Below are positions 35,001 to 48,266 of a DNA stretch of 64,000 nt, piece by piece. The DNA comes from Blakeslea trispora (taxonomy: Eukaryota > Mucoromycota > Mucoromycetes > Mucorales > Choanephoraceae), in contig JAIWNE010000002.1 of NCBI GenBank assembly GCA_025331445.1, positions 372,001 through 436,000 of the forward strand, given 5' to 3'. Positions within the stretch are counted from its first letter, which is position 1. The number at the start of each line of letters is the position of its first letter. Under the pieces are notes generated by a model that was not told the DNA's origin, made no database searches, and saw nothing but the letters and a program-made list of their open reading frames with translations. A program made the position numbers and the translations under genes.

Positions 35001-36580
35001 AGCAGAATAACACAATTTATCTCTTGTACAAGTAGGCGAATAACAGTCGGTAAGTAACGTAAATACACCATTAGGTAAATCTTCATTCAAATCTTTTGTC
35101 TGTGAAGAAAGTGTAACAGCAGCAGCAGCAGCAACGAGGGGGCCAGCAATACCACTCTTGGGACGCAAGCTTGGATTGAATTTGCTTTCATTGAATTGAT
35201 ACAGCTCCTGGCTTGAATCACGCAATCTATGTTCATAATTGACATCATGAAAGAACTTTTGCGCATCCAAAGCACGGCCCACCAACAAGGCTAGATTGCG
35301 GTCGTTTGATTTAATAATTGAGGCCAGTTTATCCTAAATAAAAGCGGTGTTACCATAAACAAACAATCAACAAGCAACTCTTTTCACCCCCAGTAAACAA
35401 AGTAGTTTCCCCTACTTACCACAGCTTCTTTGCCGTCAAAACAATCCTTATATTTGATGCTGTCTTTTGTTTTAGTGGATGTAACTATGCGTTCCTTGAA
35501 CAGCTCGGCTACCTTTGAAAGTAAAGCAGGGTAGATAAGCGATGTTCTTTGTAACGAACCAGGTTCTTCTACCAAAGTAGATGCTGTACCAAGGATGTTT
35601 GAAGAGTTGGATGTGGACGATGATGAGGAAGATAAGGTGCGAGGTAAATTAAATGAAAGCGAAGTTTGAATGCGATCCAATGATTTTTTACGATCCTTGA
35701 CAACGGGAGGGGATGAGATTGGCATGTTGTAGACACTTTCTGCTACTCTTTTGCGACCAGGCAATGCCAATGTAGAAGTGAAGTGGTTTTGCTGATGGTG
35801 CCGACTAGTTAAATGAGATATAGCTGAGAGTTTGGCGCGCATGGGAGCAGTTGATCTTGAGAGTTTAGATAATAAGCTAGTGCCACCTACAGTTCTGATA
35901 CTACTGCTGTCATGCTGTTGTTGATAGTAATGATCACGTTGGGGCACAAAAGGTTCTAGTTTTTTCTTTTCGCCTCGAAAGATAGATCCTGACCTCGATA
36001 CCTTCTTTGCTGTCTTGGCAGCCAATGTATTCAAGTTGGCGCCTAAGAGACTGGTAGTTCGGCCCTGAAGACGATCGTCTACCGTACGCACACTATGGAT
36101 GGATCGACCATCAATCTCAGTGCGCAATGAAATGACACTGTCCTGAATACTATAGATACTGTTGGAGTCACCCTCTTCTAATTCAAGCTTGGTATAATGA
36201 GTGCTCTCTCCAGGTCGATAGTCCAAGATATCTCCTGTAGCTTCCTCGTACTCTTCTTCTTCTTCGTACTCTAGTTCGTCTGCCTGTTCGTTGTCCTGAA
36301 GATATCGACTTGATTGGTAGTACCTGTCTCGAATTGCTGCCGAGGGTGTTAATTCAGGGTGAATGGTATCGGAGGACGTAAAATAGGCCAATGAGCTGAG
36401 ATTATCGTAAGTGTAACTACGCTTGTGATCTATCATGTCTTGCTGGCTCATAGTACTCGTGGTATCTGTACTGGCATTTGAAGGAAGGCGATAGCGACTG
36501 TAAATGTTGGTATAAGAAGGAGAGGTGCGTAATGTTTTTCCTTCCTCAATAGGCTGTGCTGATGACTCTGAACGATGCAT
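32028..36580 (-). CDS. ROM2: ROM2-like Rho1 guanine nucleotide exchange factor (DEP-DH-PH-CNH), 1365 aa
   Basis: Spliced exons: complement(32028..32213, 32268..32416, 32483..33181, 33290..33977, 34059..34844, 34905..35333, 35420..36580), all phases consistent. Domains: a Ser-rich N-terminus with an acidic stretch near residue 105, a DEP domain (about 355-440; SLIYPALLSKVAELFKERI and LLVGRALDAQKFFHDVNY), a DH (RhoGEF) domain (about 540-740; RQENIFELVYTEKDFVDDL and LNGYLTKPTTRLGRYNLLL), a PH domain (about 790-930, with an Asn/Ser-rich loop) and a C-terminal CNH domain ending in PGNNIRCLRPDSTDRIHG. Order and length match yeast Rom1/Rom2, which activate Rho1 in the cell-wall integrity pathway at the plasma membrane. 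A zinc-ribbon-like Cys cluster (CYSPTCTRDKLCYSARC) lies between DEP and DH. Confidence 0.93.
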
Positions 36581-38026
36581 CTCGGATCAGGTTTTCATAA
36601 AAAAGAAAAAAAAAAAAGAGCAAGAAAAAGAGAAAAGGGTAAAAAAAAAAAGAGAGAGAGAAAAGTGAAGCAAAAAGAAAAAGGCACAACTGAAGGCAAA
36701 AAGAAAAAAAAAAAGGCACATTTACACACACACACTTGGCTACTCGCACACACAGCATATATATTTTAAGTAAAAATATATATTTATAAACTATTTATAT
36801 AAAACCCATAGTGATAAATGTGTGCGCATAATTTACCTGGCTTATTGAGGATACACACAACAAACGATAAGGACTTTTAATTCAACAAGCTTAATTTTTG
36901 TTATCCATTCTAGTCCCTGGACCACTTGAAGGGTGGCCATTTTTAACTAAACACTCGTTCAGTTAGATTACACAAGCTACAATTGAAGATAAAGATTTTT
37001 GACTGAACTTGAATTCAACATTCACAATTTGAATAAAAGAGGGAGGAAAAGGCGTTCTGGATGAATCTGTTTTGTTTTACTGGTTCACTAGCCTTTTCTT
37101 TTTTTTTTAAAATGCTAGTACTGTTTTCTACTTTTATAATAAACATCCTTTCTTACTGCAAGAAACAATGGCTTTTCATATGCAAATCATCTAGTCATTA
37201 AATATACGAAAAAATGTGTGTGTGTGTGAAAGAGAAAGAAACGGGAAGGATATTGAACTCAACATCATGACCTGTTCAAAGTCAGAATGAATAAAAAAAT
37301 ACGGCTCTTTGATCTTAAATTTAGACTGCCTTACTCCCCTTTTTAGAATTCCAAAGTGGCTCGTATCTAGATGCAGATTAGCTATACACTACTAATCTAC
37401 ACATGATTGAAGGAAGAAAAGAATGGCTCTCTAGTTGATAGCCATTATATCTGTTAAAGAAAAAGAGAAGGACTTCGGATTTTGAAATATGTCTATTGAC
37501 TTGAGCCAGCTAGTATAGGGGAAGAGTTTATTTACTTTTTCAAAATATTGTATACAATTATGGTTGAAGCAATAAAATTCATTATAACAAATTTCGGATA
37601 CCTCTGGAAACATAATGGACACCTTTTATTTTAAAATCCGATAGAGAAAATTGCTGTTATTTTAAATGTCCTCTTAAATAAAATCAGTTATTTGAAGTTT
37701 GGGACACCTACTAATAACTGTGTTTTTTAAAATAATTTAAGATTTGCATTACTCATTAAATAGCACCTTCCACTACCATAGCTAATGATACTGCTATAAT
37801 TTCTTGTAGGAAGATTATGGGTTATATAAGCTTTGTAGTAGATCCTCTTTTGAGAGATTTTGTACACTTAATTTTGCTGCAGACTGCCAAACACTCTATT
37901 AGGTAAAGAAACCTGATCTAGTGTAGAATGTAATTTCAAAATGAGATCAAAGGCTAATAGATAGCACAAGTACATATGTAGATGAGTTTGTTTATTCATA
38001 TAGGTCTTCAAAAAATAGCCATGAGG
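36581..38026. other. Intergenic region, ROM2-like upstream to Crypton 3' end
   Basis: About 1.45 kb. Purine-rich near the ROM2-like start (36600-36720), then AT-rich DNA with a GT tract at about 37216-37228. The Crypton 3' boundary must lie in the right part, but no repeat marks it. Confidence 0.55.
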
Positions 38027-40197
38027 CTATTCAAAAATATCATTGCAGTTTTTGCCCAAGTGACTCAAACTCTTCTTGGTTACTTGTCTTCTGTTTTCAG
38101 CTATGCGGACTGCATCTGCAACGGTTATACCATTAGAAGCTGCATAATCCTTTATGGTCTTCATGATTCTGTTTCTCCTCATGTACAACGTCTTCTGCCC
38201 ATTTCTTGTGTACCATCCCTTTTGGCTGACATTCATGGTCTCAACCGATGGAAGGCCTCCTAGCCCTTCAGTCCACTCTCTATACAACTCTTCCAAAGAG
38301 TGAAGAGTAACACTAAGAGAGAAAGAGCTGGGACTTGCTGAAGGTGTTTGCTGATCCAAGCTACTTTCAATCGTGGCCATGTCTTCTTCGGTTCTTGGTT
38401 GTGAGGAAGGCATATTTCTTACCGTTGTCTGAGGAGTTTCAGATCCTTCTGGCCAAGAAATGTTGATTTGCAGTGGGGCCCTACCGGACATGTTCAACAA
38501 AAGGCGGTTCACCAGGTGGACAACTTGCTGATTGGACTGTTGGACACTCTCTTCAATGTTTGTGAGTCTTCGTTCAACTACTGGAATGACACGCTGGAGT
38601 AGGATGTTCTCAGGATGTTCTTCTTCATGGGCTTTGAGTAGCAGCTCTCTAAAATAAGGATATAGTTAGACTTTTTAATTGATGCTTTCATGTCTCTAGA
38701 TCAATTGACATACCGTTTGAATTCCAAGTATTCGGGATGACGGAACAAAGGATTTTTCACAATGAATGTGCTGGATACAGTTGCTGCATGAATACAGAAT
38801 CTTGTAGAAACGTGATTCTTAATGTCATCATAAGTTGAAGAAAGCCTTCTGCCGGAAACTGTTTGTCTTGCTGTACCATCATGAAGCTTTGAGAGCCAGT
38901 GACTTGCTTCAGGAAACACCATTGCTTGTAGATTTTCTGAAGGAGTGATGGTGGCGCGGGGGAGAAAGAAGGTACCTCGTTCGGTAAACCCAGCCAAGCT
39001 ACGCATGATGCCACGAGGCAAGTTGGTGAGATAGGCACCATTCATTGAGCTGTTGTTCCATCTTCCCATTCTTCGAATATCTGATTCCTCAACACCTTGC
39101 ATATCAGCCATTCGAGCAGCAGCACCTCGACTAACATGCGTTTTCTTTGAAGAAGTGATGTTGCATGCTTTGAATGCTTTATCGATGGCTGCACAATGAC
39201 TGTGGTAGGTCCATTGCTCCTTGGGGTCAGCTTTGTGCTTCAAGAGTTGAATGTCAAACCAGTCAGAAGAGTTTTCAAAACGAGGAAAAGGCTCACTTTC
39301 AACATGGAATCTTCCAAAAAAGTAAACACCAAGCATCATAAATGGACAGATTTCAACCCGAGCGTTACGAATACATGCCCCAATTTCCATTCTTCCGAAC
39401 TTGTTGGTCTTGCCTTGTCTCATTACCAAAATCAAAGCAGGGCATTTTTGAGAGCCTTCGCCTTCAAGATCGAGAACCTGCAAATCAGGCAATTGGGCTT
39501 GGCGAGCAGACTCACCACGAAGGAGACAAAAGTGAGACAAAAGGAACGAAAGAGAGTTGCGCAAATCCTTGATGGTGTCTTGCTGAAAGTAATAACCAAC
39601 AACAGAAGCCAATTGGTCAGTGGTGGTGTAGCCATCCATGATTGAGCCAACACCTCGATCCTCGTAGTTCAACTTCTTGGTTTGCTCTTCTTCTCTTTTG
39701 ACTCTTTGAAGCAATGCAGCAAAAGTACTTCTTGGGTTGGGGTTTGCATTGATCTTCATCATTTGCTGCGAACGGTACAAATGCATAATGGCGGCACCAT
39801 ACAAGCACAAAGTGGAGTATCCGATCTTGGGCAATGGAAGCTCTTCGGCACTATCATTTCTCTTTCTCTTTCTACGGCTTGTTCTGTTTACAACCTTTAA
39901 AGCATTAAAAGATTAGTCTAACGAACAAGACATATTTTGATTACTTACAGCATCATCCAAGAAGTAATGAGCTTTTTCGCCTGTAACAATGTAGCGCAAT
40001 TGAGCAGGCTCATGGGCAAACTTAATGTCACACCACTCTTCAAATTCTTTGATCTTGGGATCATAGGCATTCTTAGTATTCTGGGGACGTGCAGTGATAT
40101 TGTCTTGATTGGTCTTATCAATGGACTGTCTCATAGCTAACTCGGCTTGAATACGAGCAGAATGGCTTTGTGCAGCAGTATTTTCTGATGAGTGCAT
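38027..40197 (-). mobile_element. Crypton element gene: tyrosine recombinase with GCR1_C domain, 683 aa
   Basis: Spliced exons: complement(38027..38648, 38714..39894, 39949..40197), fully open. The N-terminal part has a core-binding helix region (KNAYDPKIKEFEEWCD) and a basic stretch (RTSRRKRKR). The catalytic set is complete: Arg in LLRGESARQ (about 209), HVSRGAAARM (His about 336, Arg about 339), RRMGRWNNSS and Tyr in NGAYLTNLP (about 371). After a coiled-coil segment (EEHPENILLQRVIPVVERRL) the last 100 residues form a GCR1_C DNA-binding domain (LYREWTEGLGGLPSVETMN, KTLYMRRNRIMKTIKDYA). Recombinase plus GCR1_C is the hallmark of fungal Cryptons, which move as DNA circles without terminal repeats or RT. 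The gene is intact, so it may be active or recently active, or domesticated. Element ends beyond the gene were not located. Confidence 0.88.
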
Positions 40198-41114
40198 GGT
40201 TCTTGAAGTAATGATATAAAAAGTACAAAGTAAAATTTATCTTTTTCCTAAAGCCATTGTCCAGCTTGACTCTTCATATACTTCTTTTTATGAAGCATGA
40301 TTTGTAATTGATTGTTCTAGTATATTCTGAACTCAAATGATTTGTAAGTAAATAGATTTAGACAATATCTTGAGAATTGTAGAGAAACTGACATATATTT
40401 GGTAAGAGTATCGATAAATCTATAGAAAAGTTGCCTATATAAAGTTCCAGCTATTACTATATACTCTTCCTGTCTAATAATTTGTATAAATTGACAAGGT
40501 GCAAGCTGTATGTTCAAAGGCTATGTAGATTGTTCAATTTATGATCTGCTTATGCTATAAATTCTTAATGCTTATGTAAGAATTCAAACACATTTCAAGC
40601 TCATATCCAATGATATGCTAGGAATCTGGATTTCAATTATTTTATTCTGGACACCTTTTAGCTGGGAAACCTGGACAGTGTCCCCGCTTAATTTTTTAAC
40701 ATAACCTTTCATTGTTATTTGTGCGCTCAATCAACAAAGTTGAATCTATACAAAGAAATTGTCTTTATATGACCTGCGATTTAGCTATTCAACATCAGCA
40801 TAAGCGAAGTGTTTAAAAAAGGAGAGGAAGGGGATGGAGAAGGGCGGCGATCATTGAATCTTGCTGGAGTTCAAACTTACACCTTTTGCAAGAAGAAAAT
40901 AAAGTATCGCACTTTGAAAAAAGACAGTGTCGCACTTTTTAAAACGAAAAAAATTATAGCAAGGCAGTCATCTTTTGATAACTATGCAACTTGGTTTCTA
41001 GCATTTGCAACTACTTGAGGAATATTGGCTTTTTAATTATAGTTCTGCTCTCTCATGCACATAAACACGCATATATATATATATATATATTGTAATAGAT
41101 GATAATTTATTTTA
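40198..41114. other. Intergenic region between Crypton gene and Helitron relic
   Basis: AT-rich spacer with an (AT)10 tract at 41071-41090. It contains the Crypton promoter and possibly its 5' boundary. No gene is recognised. Confidence 0.55.
41071..41090. repeat. (AT)10 microsatellite
   Basis: Uninterrupted AT dinucleotide tract, 24 bp before the Helitron relic begins. Confidence 0.9.
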
Positions 41115-41485
41115 TAGAATAGATCTAATTAGTGAGTATATGAATCAGATAAGAAGTTCTGAATATATTATAGTTTCGATGTGTTTTTGTTGATCAAATC
41201 AATCGGATTTATGCAAGACATGTATGCTTTGCAAGTGAGTGATAACATATAGTTGGAAATGAGTTAATGTGAGGTATGGATGTCAGTCCCAATGTTAGTA
41301 AGTGATTGGCCTTGTGACTTGTTGTTGGCCATGGCAAAATACAGCCTAATTCCAAGGTCAACTTTGAGGGAAGGGAGCTGCCTGGACTTAGCGTGTGCAG
41401 ATACTCATTAGAAACTCTATAGACCCCTTTGCTTATCTGCAGAAGTCAAAGTGGCAGATTCGCCGGGCATTAGTTTCATTTAAAA
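41115..41485 (-). pseudogene. Second, more decayed Helitron helicase copy
   Basis: This segment aligns along its length with 25178-25795. Shared stretches include GCAAGACATGTATG, CAACATATAGTTGG-like sequence, AAGTGATTGGCCTTG versus AAGTGATTGACCTTG, and AATACAGCCTA followed by AAGGTCAACTTTG. About 225 bp present in the first copy (25396-25620) are deleted here, and many substitutions and stops break the frame. It is an older relic of the same helicase 3' end. Confidence 0.8.
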
Positions 41486-42816
41486 AAAATTGGCGAAACT
41501 GGCGCTTGGATGGCGTCTTAGAATGGCTTCAAGGGCACCAATAAAACCATGTATGTTTTTAGAATGTCATATTTACTGTGTTCGAGGTCTTTATTATTTT
41601 TCCAGACGATGCTTCCACTACAATTACGTCAGATCTTCCTTCTCTATATCCCAAACCATCCGCATATCTCACAGAACCATGGTTCGAAGTCTCTAGGTCG
41701 GTTGTTGTCTCAGAGAACGGCTCAGGATTTTTTCACACCACTTGAATCCCACAAGGCCAGTTTGATCCGCAGTTAATTGAAGAATGGGTATAATCTTGCC
41801 AATCCAGAAAGTTTGCCCATGCTAAGGTTCAAACAGTTATGGTCGATTGCATTTTCCTGCAAAGTCTGTCAAGGTAAATTGAATGAGTTTGATTGTTTGT
41901 TCTTCTTCCATGTCTGTGTGTATTGACTGACTTCATAAGTACTTGAATAGAAAGATTCTAGATTTTTCCAAAGCACCCTTTAGCGTTTTCGAAAAAATTC
42001 AAAGATGTCAACGAGGCTTGCGCAGTCAGATTCTCTTCAAATCAACTTTGAAGTTGGTACTCATATTAAGATTTTAACCTGCAGAAATTGTCGCCAAAGG
42101 TTTCGAGATCTTTAACTGTTTCTTCCGCCAATTTTTGATTGATATGGAGTATAGAGATTATCAGCTATCACTTTGAATGCAAGGATGTTTCGTGTAGTGG
42201 AGACAGATATATTATCAGTGTATTTTTTTTAGCTAATTCTCTGGTTCAACGTCATTGCGATTTCCTTTATTATTATAGTATTGAGCTTCAACGTGTTTCT
42301 TAATGTTTTCCTTGCTCTTACAAACAGCCCTGTCTTGTAGTGCTTTTTATCGTCTTCCTCTGCGTGGTGGTATCTTCATGTTCTGCTGATTGCATCTGTT
42401 AAGGTAAACTGCTGAAAATAGATTATTACATTGAACATACCTTGGTCAACTTGACTTGACTGAATGATCAATTCGCTTGATGATATCTGTGACAATGGAT
42501 TCTCTTAACCTTGAGGAGGTGTTCTGCACCTATCATTTTCAGCCTCCTCCTCCTCCTGCTCTGATGCTTCATTTTAGTTCTGAGCTATATAGACAAGATG
42601 TAGTTTAACATGCAGATGATTCAGCCTTTGAGAAATGAACATAACTTTATTTGTATCCTTATGTTTCGTTCTATTGTCACGGCTAGGTATCTGCAGATCG
42701 CGGAATTTAAGAAGATACTTCCTCAAGTTTTGTGGAGTAACAAAATCTTCCCCAGGACAAATGAAACAACTATTTTTGAGCGACATTAGTTTAGCTGGTG
42801 GTAGAAGAGTTGACAT
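41486..42816. other. Unrecognised, probably decayed mobile DNA
   Basis: No intact gene. Short frames with protein-like stretches alternate with stops on the plus strand. On the minus strand 42640-42816 reads SCFICPGEDFVTPQNLRKYL, a CxxC pattern like a degenerate zinc finger. Position between a Helitron relic and an integrase frame suggests transposon remains. Confidence 0.4.
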
Positions 42817-43962
42817 GTGGCATCCGCTGTTTTTGTCACCCTAGCAGCTATGCACCACAAAATGAAAATTACTGAAGTTACTGATAATGCTTCTTTTCCT
42901 TCCCGTCTTGCTACAGACGATGTGGATAATCACGAAGAACCTACTTCTTCTACTACAAAATCACCTTTATCGAGTAAACGTCAATCTGCCGAGTATATGA
43001 CACCACCTGAAATAGAACGTCGAGATCTTATCGAGCGTACTGATCTTCTTGGTCACTTTGGCGTGAATGCGATTGAGAAAACCATTCATGCTGACGGTAT
43101 ACATTGGACTAACTTGAGAAGAGATATTGAGCGTGTTGTAAAAGACTGTACAGCTTGTCAACAACATACCATTCACAAAGTAGGCTATCATCCACCTAGA
43201 CATATCTTACCTGAGGGAGTCTCTGATCACATTTGTGTGGATCTAGGCACTTTCAATGTTACATCGTCTAGTGGAAACAACTTTTTATTACTCGTAGTTG
43301 ATATGTTCTCACGCTTTACCATTTTAAGAGCTATTCCTGATAAGAATGCATATACTATTGCAAGAGAGTTGCTTAGTATTTGGTGTTTATTTGGGTTTAG
43401 TAGAATTATTAGTCATGACAACGGATCTAAATTTGTGAACGAAGTCTTGAAGCAATTGGCTGAGATGACTGGTGTTGATCAAAGGGTTTCATTACCTTAC
43501 AATCCTGTCGGCAATTCTATATGTGAAAGATATATGGGCGTGTGCAAACAAGCCATTATCAAAGCAATTACAGCTGATGCAAAGGATCCTGAAAGTTGGG
43601 ATTCATATGTTGACATGGCTCAATACGCTGTCAACGCTCAGTGTAGACACTTGCACAGTACACGTGCATTCACGGCTATGTTCTTCAGACAGCCGAATCA
43701 GTTACCTGATTATACCGAAGTGAAGCCCACTTTGACATTTGAAAAATCTGAGCACAAACGTATCAATGAGCAATTGCAACATGTTAAAGAAGTAGTCGTA
43801 CTTGCTTTACATGAGCAGGTAAAGGAGTGTCAAGACAATGATCACGAAAAATACCTGAAGTCTCATAACACAGTAGCTGACAAATTCCCACTTAATTTCA
43901 AAGTTTATGATCATCAATGTAAATCGCAAAGCGAAGACAGAACTTCGTTTATATTGTATTGA
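42817..43962 (+). pseudogene. Retroelement integrase with frameshifted C-terminus
   Basis: A 381-codon frame encodes an integrase of the Ty3/Gypsy kind. The H2C2 zinc module reads HFGVNAIEKTIHADG...CTACQQH. The catalytic core has DLGTFNVTSSSGNNFLLLVV with DMFSRF, SHDNGSKFVNEVL and PVGNSICERYMGVCKQ, giving the D, D, E triad, then AQYAVNAQCRHLHSTRAF. Near 43890-43905 the frame changes: the called frame ends in a short unrelated tail, whereas the next frame continues as KFMIINVNRKAKTE, the usual post-core segment. No RT, protease or LTR is seen in the window. It is a decayed fragment or a lone integrase gene. The start at 42817 (TTG/ATG region) is uncertain; the first conserved motif is near 43040. 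Confidence 0.75.
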
Positions 43963-44861
43963 CGGGCCGTTGCGTTCAAATGCTACAAACCATGGATACA
44001 TTCTATAACAACTTATCAAGCTTCCTCAGTTATAACACTAGTATTTACCATGAGTATAATTAGGGATAGAAATAAAATGGAATAAAAACAACTTTCTTTT
44101 GGGTCTGGCTTTTATTGTTACAAATGGGTGAATATATCGCTTTATTTCATTATTAGTTAAACTCGCTCAGATCAACGTATGTTAGCTATGAAGACTCAAA
44201 TAAAGTTCTTGTCTTTACCTTTTCTTATACACTACCACAATCACCGTTTCTCTAATCTACTACGACAATCAATGAGTGATAATGCAAAGAGCTTGATTAT
44301 GACACATATAGCAGTACACAATGAATTCATAGACATGCATTTATAAAGGCAATTACAAATACGTCAACAAATACATCTAAAACACACCTATAATCATAAT
44401 AAAAAGAAGTAGGGCAAAATATCGACTGATCAACCAAAACAAACTTCTTGATGACAGTAACAATTATGATGATCAAGGATGAAATTGATACCCGCTAGTA
44501 TAAATACACCTGTAAGGAGAGCAGATAGCATGTCTCCTTTTTCTTCTCAAACTATTTACATTTGCTTCCTTTACGTTTCCCGAAAAGACCTTTGTTGAAA
44601 ACAACAAGATGCACTCTGACAATCTATAGAACAAAACTGCTTTATAAGCTTTTGTTGGCTATTGAATTCTCGAGCTTAGTGAATGAATTCAAGAGGTTAG
44701 TCCTTTACTTCCTTGATAGAATCGATAGGCTCAATTCGTTATTCACTGCATGTACGCACAAAGGAATTGTCTTACTACCACTACTACCTATTTGAGCTCA
44801 AGATTCACCAAGTATGATACGTTTGAAATAATGATACTATTCCTGTCTCAATATAAAAACC
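43963..44861. other. Intergenic region upstream of PPS1
   Basis: About 900 bp, AT-rich. No recognisable gene. The 77-codon frame at 44562-44795 shows no motif. Confidence 0.6.
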
Positions 44862-44869
44862 CAATCTAT
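44862..44869 (+). promoter_or_regulatory. TATA box of PPS1
   Basis: TATAAAAA sits 64 nt before the PPS1 start codon, followed by an A/T-rich leader. Confidence 0.55.
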
Positions 44870-44932
44870 CTCAAAATTCAGATCTGATTTATATATTTAT
44901 TTTTTTCAAAAAAAAACTTGTGCATATACACC

Positions 44933-47163
<2,231 letters not shown>

Positions 47164-48266
47164 TATGTAAATATGCAGTCAGTATTTCTTTGGTTTATGT
47201 ATAATAATGACGACAATAAAAATTAAACTACAACCTTATAACAGATCAAAAAAGCAATGGTGCCCCCCCCCCCTTTTTTTTTCTTTGCATAATTTTATCT
47301 CTCAAAAAATTCATTCTCCGCGTTTTTTTTTATATTAAAGACAAAGCTTTGGAGAACTGTTGTTTTGACTTTTTTTTTGGAGGAGCTAAAGAACAAAGAC
47401 GCCTGAATTAGTGTTTTAGATGATTTGAAGGGTGAGAGTAATTCCGCTGAAAAGCTTGTTCCTTTATCGTTTTGGAGTCTTCAATTGCTAGTAGATATAG
47501 ATTGAAACGTGTACTAATATTTTAGGCCAAGCGTACGTTGTAGATTTACGCCACATTAAGGACTTTAGTGAACAATATCCATATGCCTTGAAACTTATAC
47601 AGGAAACATTGTTGGATTATGACAAGCTCACGCATATGCTCTAGAACTAAAAAGCATTCATTCTGGCTGTTATATCAAGGGCCATCAAAATAAAAGCTTA
47701 AGAAGCAAAAAAGTTATTCATGTAATTGAAGAAAGGACTATTGGCACTAGACAAGCAGGATGATTTTTAAATGAGCATATTCTTCTCCAGGTTATCACAC
47801 AGAGCCATGATTGCTTATGAAAATACAACATGTGAGAAGAAGGCTAGAACAGAGAGAGAGACAAAGTGGCTACTGCTACTAAGCAAACTAATCATAAACC
47901 AACGACATCTGAGTCATGTCATTGCCCAGAAATTACTTGTCATTTTCGAATAAGCTATCCTGTATGATACCACTACTATTTCAAAAAAAAATACTCTCTC
48001 CACAGAATAGTGCTACTCATCTCCCTTCTTATTCTGCTTATTTATACTCGAGTACAGTTTATACTTGACCCATTACTTGCATCTTACCAAGTTAAACAAG
48101 GAATAATTTTGACAAATAAGGCAGTGAAAGTGTAATTTAATTTTTTTTTTAGTGTGTATTTGTGTGTGTGTGTGTGCGCCTTTTCTTTACTTTTTTTTTT
48201 AAACCCTTTTCTACCCCCTTTTTTTTTTGCTTGTTTTCTTTTTTTTTTGAGAAATTAAATAAAACT
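47164..48266. other. Intergenic region between PPS1 and the Hsp70-like gene
   Basis: About 1.1 kb. A stretch at 47525-47644 preceded by TTTTAG reads GQAYVVDLRHIKDFSEQYPY and could be a decayed exon or transposon fragment; nothing supports a full gene. C/T homopolymers lie near 47264-47282 and GT/T tracts near 48150-48250, just before the next gene. Confidence 0.5.

Noticed and set aside
41686..41710. GGTTCGAAG motif as a tRNA T-arm
   Set aside because: No acceptor stem, anticodon arm or D-arm can be folded around it.
47771..47953. 60-codon frame between PPS1 and the Hsp70-like gene
   Set aside because: No motif and no conserved splice signals; at best a relic.
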